Assembly (NCBI GenBank): GCA_039519185.1
Contig: CM076846.1
Span: 129,336,182 to 129,400,181, forward strand
Direction of reading: 5' to 3'
Source: Astragalus membranaceus
Lineage: Eukaryota; Streptophyta; Magnoliopsida; Fabales; Fabaceae
DNA: 64,000 bases
Shown here: positions 60,615-64,000 of the stretch, one piece after another
Numbering within the stretch: the stretch's first letter is position 1
How the letters are laid out: each line of letters begins with the position of its first letter
The notes under the pieces: generated by a model
Seen by the model: only the letters and a program-made list of their open reading frames with translations
Database searches by the model: none
What the model was told of the DNA's origin: nothing
Program-made: the position numbers and the translations under genes

Positions 60615-61114
60615 ACTATATTAATCGAAATACATAGATAAATTAAAATATGAAATATGCAAAGGATCTAATAACAAACCTATTAAATACTCCCACCAAC
60701 TTGGGGTAGTTGTTGTAATGTCCCAGCAGTGAATCCAAATAACAATATCCAATGATTCCTATAAAATTTTTGAATAATCAAATTAATAACAAGGATTATT
60801 TCACAAATACATATTATATACTACTGATATAGATTAAATCACTCACCCTAAGTTTATGGGTGCCAAAAACAAAGAATCACAGTTTAATTCATGCGATAGC
60901 GCCAAGCGTCGATCGATATTGGCTTTCACTTCTACCTTGTTTCTTTCCATTTGTTCCTTGCACTCGTCTATATAGTCTTGTGGCATTGTTTTATCCAGAG
61001 GGATGTTAAGTAGAAAAGTAGTCTCAGGGCATATGAACACATATCTTTGTGTTTGTTCCGTTGGGACCAATATCTCATAGTACAAATACCTTTAATAAAA
61101 ATGTATACAAATTA

Positions 61115-61115
61115 A

Positions 61116-61186
<71 letters not shown>
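61115..61186. repeat. (AAT)n microsatellite
   Basis: About 23 AAT units in an intron of the protease pseudogene. Confidence 0.9.
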
Positions 61187-61593
61187 CAATAAAAACATCA
61201 ATAGATAAGTACCTGATATATGCTCTAATACTAGTCGCACTTGCCCACTCATGATCATATACCGCCTTGAGTTCCTCTTGATTCAAAGTTAACACTTGCT
61301 CCTCTCCAAAAATCCCTCTATCCATAAATGCCTCGATCATGGCGTCACTATCCAAGTGGTTTAACGCATGAATTTTTAAGTAACTTATAAAGTCCATGGC
61401 ATTGCTAGAAGATCTGCCAGCAATAGACTGGGAAGGTCGGGATTCAATCTCTTTCCCAAAAGCTTTAGATTTGCCAACATTCCCACTAACAATGCCTAGT
61501 AAAATGTTTTTAAAACCAGAAAATGGTGAAGAAGGCTAACATCCCCAGCCCTCAATCACAAAAACCACCTTGCAGTTTGCACACATTACAGTT

Positions 61594-64000
61594 GTGTAAC
61601 ATCCTCAAAATAATTAATGGAATTATTTGGGTGTTAACCCAAATAAACCAATTTAGTACTTAACTGATAAATTTATCGAGTGCTAAAATTATTTACTGGT
61701 TGTCATCGGATCGTTAACCGGATAATACGGACCAAGGAAGTTTCGGAATCGAAATAGGAGATTTAGATCGATGTGGTAATTTGACCACGTTACCAATTAT
61801 ATATTAAATAAATATATGTATATACGTGTAAGTGTGTGAATGTGAAAGGGGAGAATTAATTAAAATGAAAGAAAGAAGAAAGAGATACGAGACAGTGAAG
61901 AGAAAAGGGAGAAAGAAGAGAAAAAGAAGAAAAATGGCGTGAGGGAGAAGAGAAGAGGGAGGAGAAGACTTCACCGAAACGACTTCCGTCCAACACGAAA
62001 AATGTTCATCGCTACTTCCTCTTCGTTTTGGTACCAATTTCGTGACGATCAGCTCACTCTCTCTCACTTGGCCATTTTCGTTTTTTTTGGAGCTTTTGTG
62101 GGAAATCCGATTTTGGGTTGGTTTTGAAGGTTTAGGTTCGGTTAGGAGCGAACCCAAGGATGATGGATCGTTGATTGAGGTTCGATTGAAAGATTGGAAG
62201 CGAGTTGGGTGATTTGGAGTTTTGGATGAATAGTGATTTTGAGCTTGAGGAAGAAGATGAATAGTGTTCGGGGAAGATTTCGAGGAATTCGGCATTTCGG
62301 TCAAAAAGAGGTTTCGTGATCGAGCGGAAAGTTTTGGAAGCGGATTGGAGCGACGTCGGAACGGAAAGTTTATGCGGGGAATGTTCGTGTGGTTACTCGG
62401 CGAATTCTGCTCGATCGTGGTTCACGCTTCAAGGGTGAGTTCTACTCACGTTTAGGATTTTTGTTTTTCGAATTAATTGATTGATCGTTTTATCGCTTTC
62501 GCTGGTCTGGAATATTACTTGATATTGTCTGTTTCGGGTTAGGAATCGATCGGAGCGAGTCTCGAGTTGTGTCGTGTTGAAATGGAATTTTTGGTGATTT
62601 GATTTCGAAAGATTTTGACTTAAAAACCGTTAATTGGAAAATACGTCGTTTTTGATAAAACCCGTTTTGATTGAGTTTTTGATTGGATTGATTGATTGTG
62701 TGGTTTTAGTTGGGTCTATTTTCGATCGGAACAAGAATCGGAATTGAGCGGAACGGGTATCGGGATCAATCGGAAAGCAATTTTTCATAAAACAGGCCAT
62801 TTTTGCAATGCTGTCAAATGAGCACGACCCGTGCGTCCAGGGGCACGACCCGTGCGCCTGGTTCTGTCCAAAATTTTCAAAGTGCCCAAAATGATTCCGT
62901 TTCGATTCCAATCCTCTCCCAATCCTTTCCTAACCCTTTTCCAATGATATTAGGCTTATAAGGCCATGATTTTGAGTATGTTTTAAAAGGGTTTTATAAA
63001 ATACTTTTGAAGTTGAAATTCTTTCGAAAAGCCGAACAATAGTACACGTGTGCGGATATGTTTTATTGATAACAAAGCGGACTATGAGTCCTACGTGGTA
63101 AAGTATAATTTAAATGAACTAAGTGTTTCATTGATTGTCTGATTTGATGGACCGTGGGTTCATAGTGTTGTAGATATACGTATATAGTATATCGAGTTGG
63201 GTGACGACCCATGTGTAACATACTAGGCGGGGCAGTCATGATCCCCTTCCCTAGGCTCCATGCCAATGGGAGAATGTACTATTGGTAGGGGGGTTCACCG
63301 GGGTTAGCGATGTTCCGCAGTCGGTGTTATGTTAAAAATTGTTATACGGTACTCCGGGGTTAGCGGTGTTTCGCAGTCGGGGCCGTATTTTGTTTGTTGT
63401 ACGATACACCGGGGTTAGCAGTGTTTTGCAGTCGGTGTCGTACTTGTGTTAACACGTTCACCGGGGTTAGCGATGTTCCGCAGTCGGTGTTATGTTAAAG
63501 ATTATTGTACGATACACCGGGGTTAGCGATGTTCCGCAGTCGGCGCCGTACTTTGTTTCTTGTGCGATACACCGGGGTTAGCGATGTTCCGCAGTCGGTG
63601 CCGCACTTTGTTTATGTTACGACATACCGAGAGTAGCAATGTTTTGCAGTCGGTGTCGTGTTAAGTTATAAAAGATCTAATAACTGAACCGAGAGTGTTA
63701 GTAGGGGTTTCGGTAGAACTCACTGAGATTGTATCTCACTGTTTAAATGTTGTTGTTTTACAGAGACACAGGGACAGCGGATATCCAAGAGGCACGAGTA
63801 GGTTGAGCTCAGACTGGATGCTGATAGCCTAGCTTTATGTTTAAGCTTATTTCCCTTTTGTTGTCTGTATACTAAAACATTATGTTTTTAATGTATATCT
63901 TTCTTCCGCTTTCTTGTATGATACTGAATACTATAATTGCTGATGGTATATGGTCTGAGAACCATATTGTCTTGTTGTAAATAAGACTGTTTGGGTTATA
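61594..64000 (+). repeat. chromovirus-like LTR, incomplete at window end
   Basis: Begins TGTAACATCCTCAAAATAATT, similar in layout to TGTAACGCCCCAAAATAATC of the 43904 LTR. It has an AG-rich transcribed leader (61850-61950) and an ACTCAC...CAG region near 63720-63770 like that LTR. The end (GTTACA) is not reached, so over 2.4 kb. No internal domain is visible. Confidence 0.75.
63297..63662 (+). repeat. about 55-60 bp hairpin repeat array in LTR
   Basis: Seven imperfect units with core CACCGGGGTTAGCGATGTTC then CGCAGTCGGTG. Each unit has arms such as GTACGATACACCG and CGGTGTCGTAC that can pair. Spacers between cores vary (TTTGTTT-type). Confidence 0.88.

Larger units (their letters stand above)
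60125..61500 (-). pseudogene. transposon-type ULP1 cysteine protease, decayed
   Basis: SUMO-protease-like (C48) domain as carried by plant CACTA and Mutator elements. Minus-strand exons near 61213-61500 (IESRPSQSIAG, MDFISYLKIHALNHLDSDAM), 60848-61091 (YVFICPETTFLLNIPLDK, LFLAPINLG), 60680-60757 (YLDSLLGHYNNYPK), 60484-60580, 60336-60420 (GDDCGYHVMKFMKDIITRQ) and 60125-60240 (SDEEITEVRGEWC). The catalytic Asp (YLDS) and Cys (DDCGYH) are visible. The His-Trp expected between LAPINLG and YLDS is absent. Frameshifts near 60555 and 60412. Not active. Confidence 0.78.
59566..61593 (-). mobile_element. CACTA element, AGCGCT family, left part
   Basis: Left end CACTACAACAGATTT at 59566. The subterminal 300 bp carries about 13 AGCGCT palindromes as alternating GTAGCGCTT and AAGCGCTCC. 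A ULP1-like protease pseudogene follows on the minus strand. The right end is missing; an LTR interrupts at 61594. No transposase in the window. Confidence 0.8.

Noticed and set aside
63297..63662. CRISPR-like array
   Set aside because: Units are imperfect, spacers are related to each other and the array sits inside an LTR of a eukaryote.

Overview
This window is plant nuclear DNA: AT-rich, intron-bearing genes, TG...CA LTR retrotransposons, CACTA, Helitron, MITE and SINE copies, and microsatellites. The cyclin proteins look like legume B2 cyclins, so a Fabaceae genome (Medicago/Trifolium/Vicia group) is my best guess; the species cannot be fixed by eye.

Layout. 1-4977 is gene-free and holds a reversed LTR relic, two MITEs and a SINE. 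5213-8437 is an apparently intact 11-exon B2-type mitotic cyclin with two MSA-type G2/M promoter motifs just upstream. 9895-14979 is a copia retrotransposon with a clean CTCAC target duplication and three coding lesions. 15010-16403 holds a reversed copia scrap and one end of a CACTA element. 17610-18356 holds two truncated phosphoserine-aminotransferase 5' ends and a broken cyclin 5' end (a third cyclin copy). 18626-22158 is the second full-length cyclin copy. 22524-28357 is a reversed non-autonomous copia element (958-bp LTRs, TSD GTAAT). 28358-30990 continues the downstream part of the cyclin duplication, invaded by a MITE and probably a Helitron. 31564-33501 is a four-exon plant mobile domain (PMD) gene with one frameshift, flanked on both sides by clusters of AACCGAA palindromes.

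From about 34.4 to 58.9 kb lies one nested stack. An internally deleted LINE contains a copia element (34564-54478) and a CACTA element (54987-57678). The copia element itself contains a solo LTR (36296-37930), a Helitron (38577-43816) and a gag-only chromovirus derivative (43904-50715). Most junctions resolve to the base, because the interrupted reading frames or target duplications rejoin cleanly.

59566-61593 is the left part of a second CACTA family with AGCGCT palindromes and a decayed ULP1-like protease. It is cut by an LTR running from 61594 past the window end, which carries an array of hairpin-forming repeats.

Only the two cyclins look like functional host genes. The locus arose by tandem duplication of the cyclin and its flanks. 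Comparing the copies gives pre-insertion sites that date several insertions to after the duplication.
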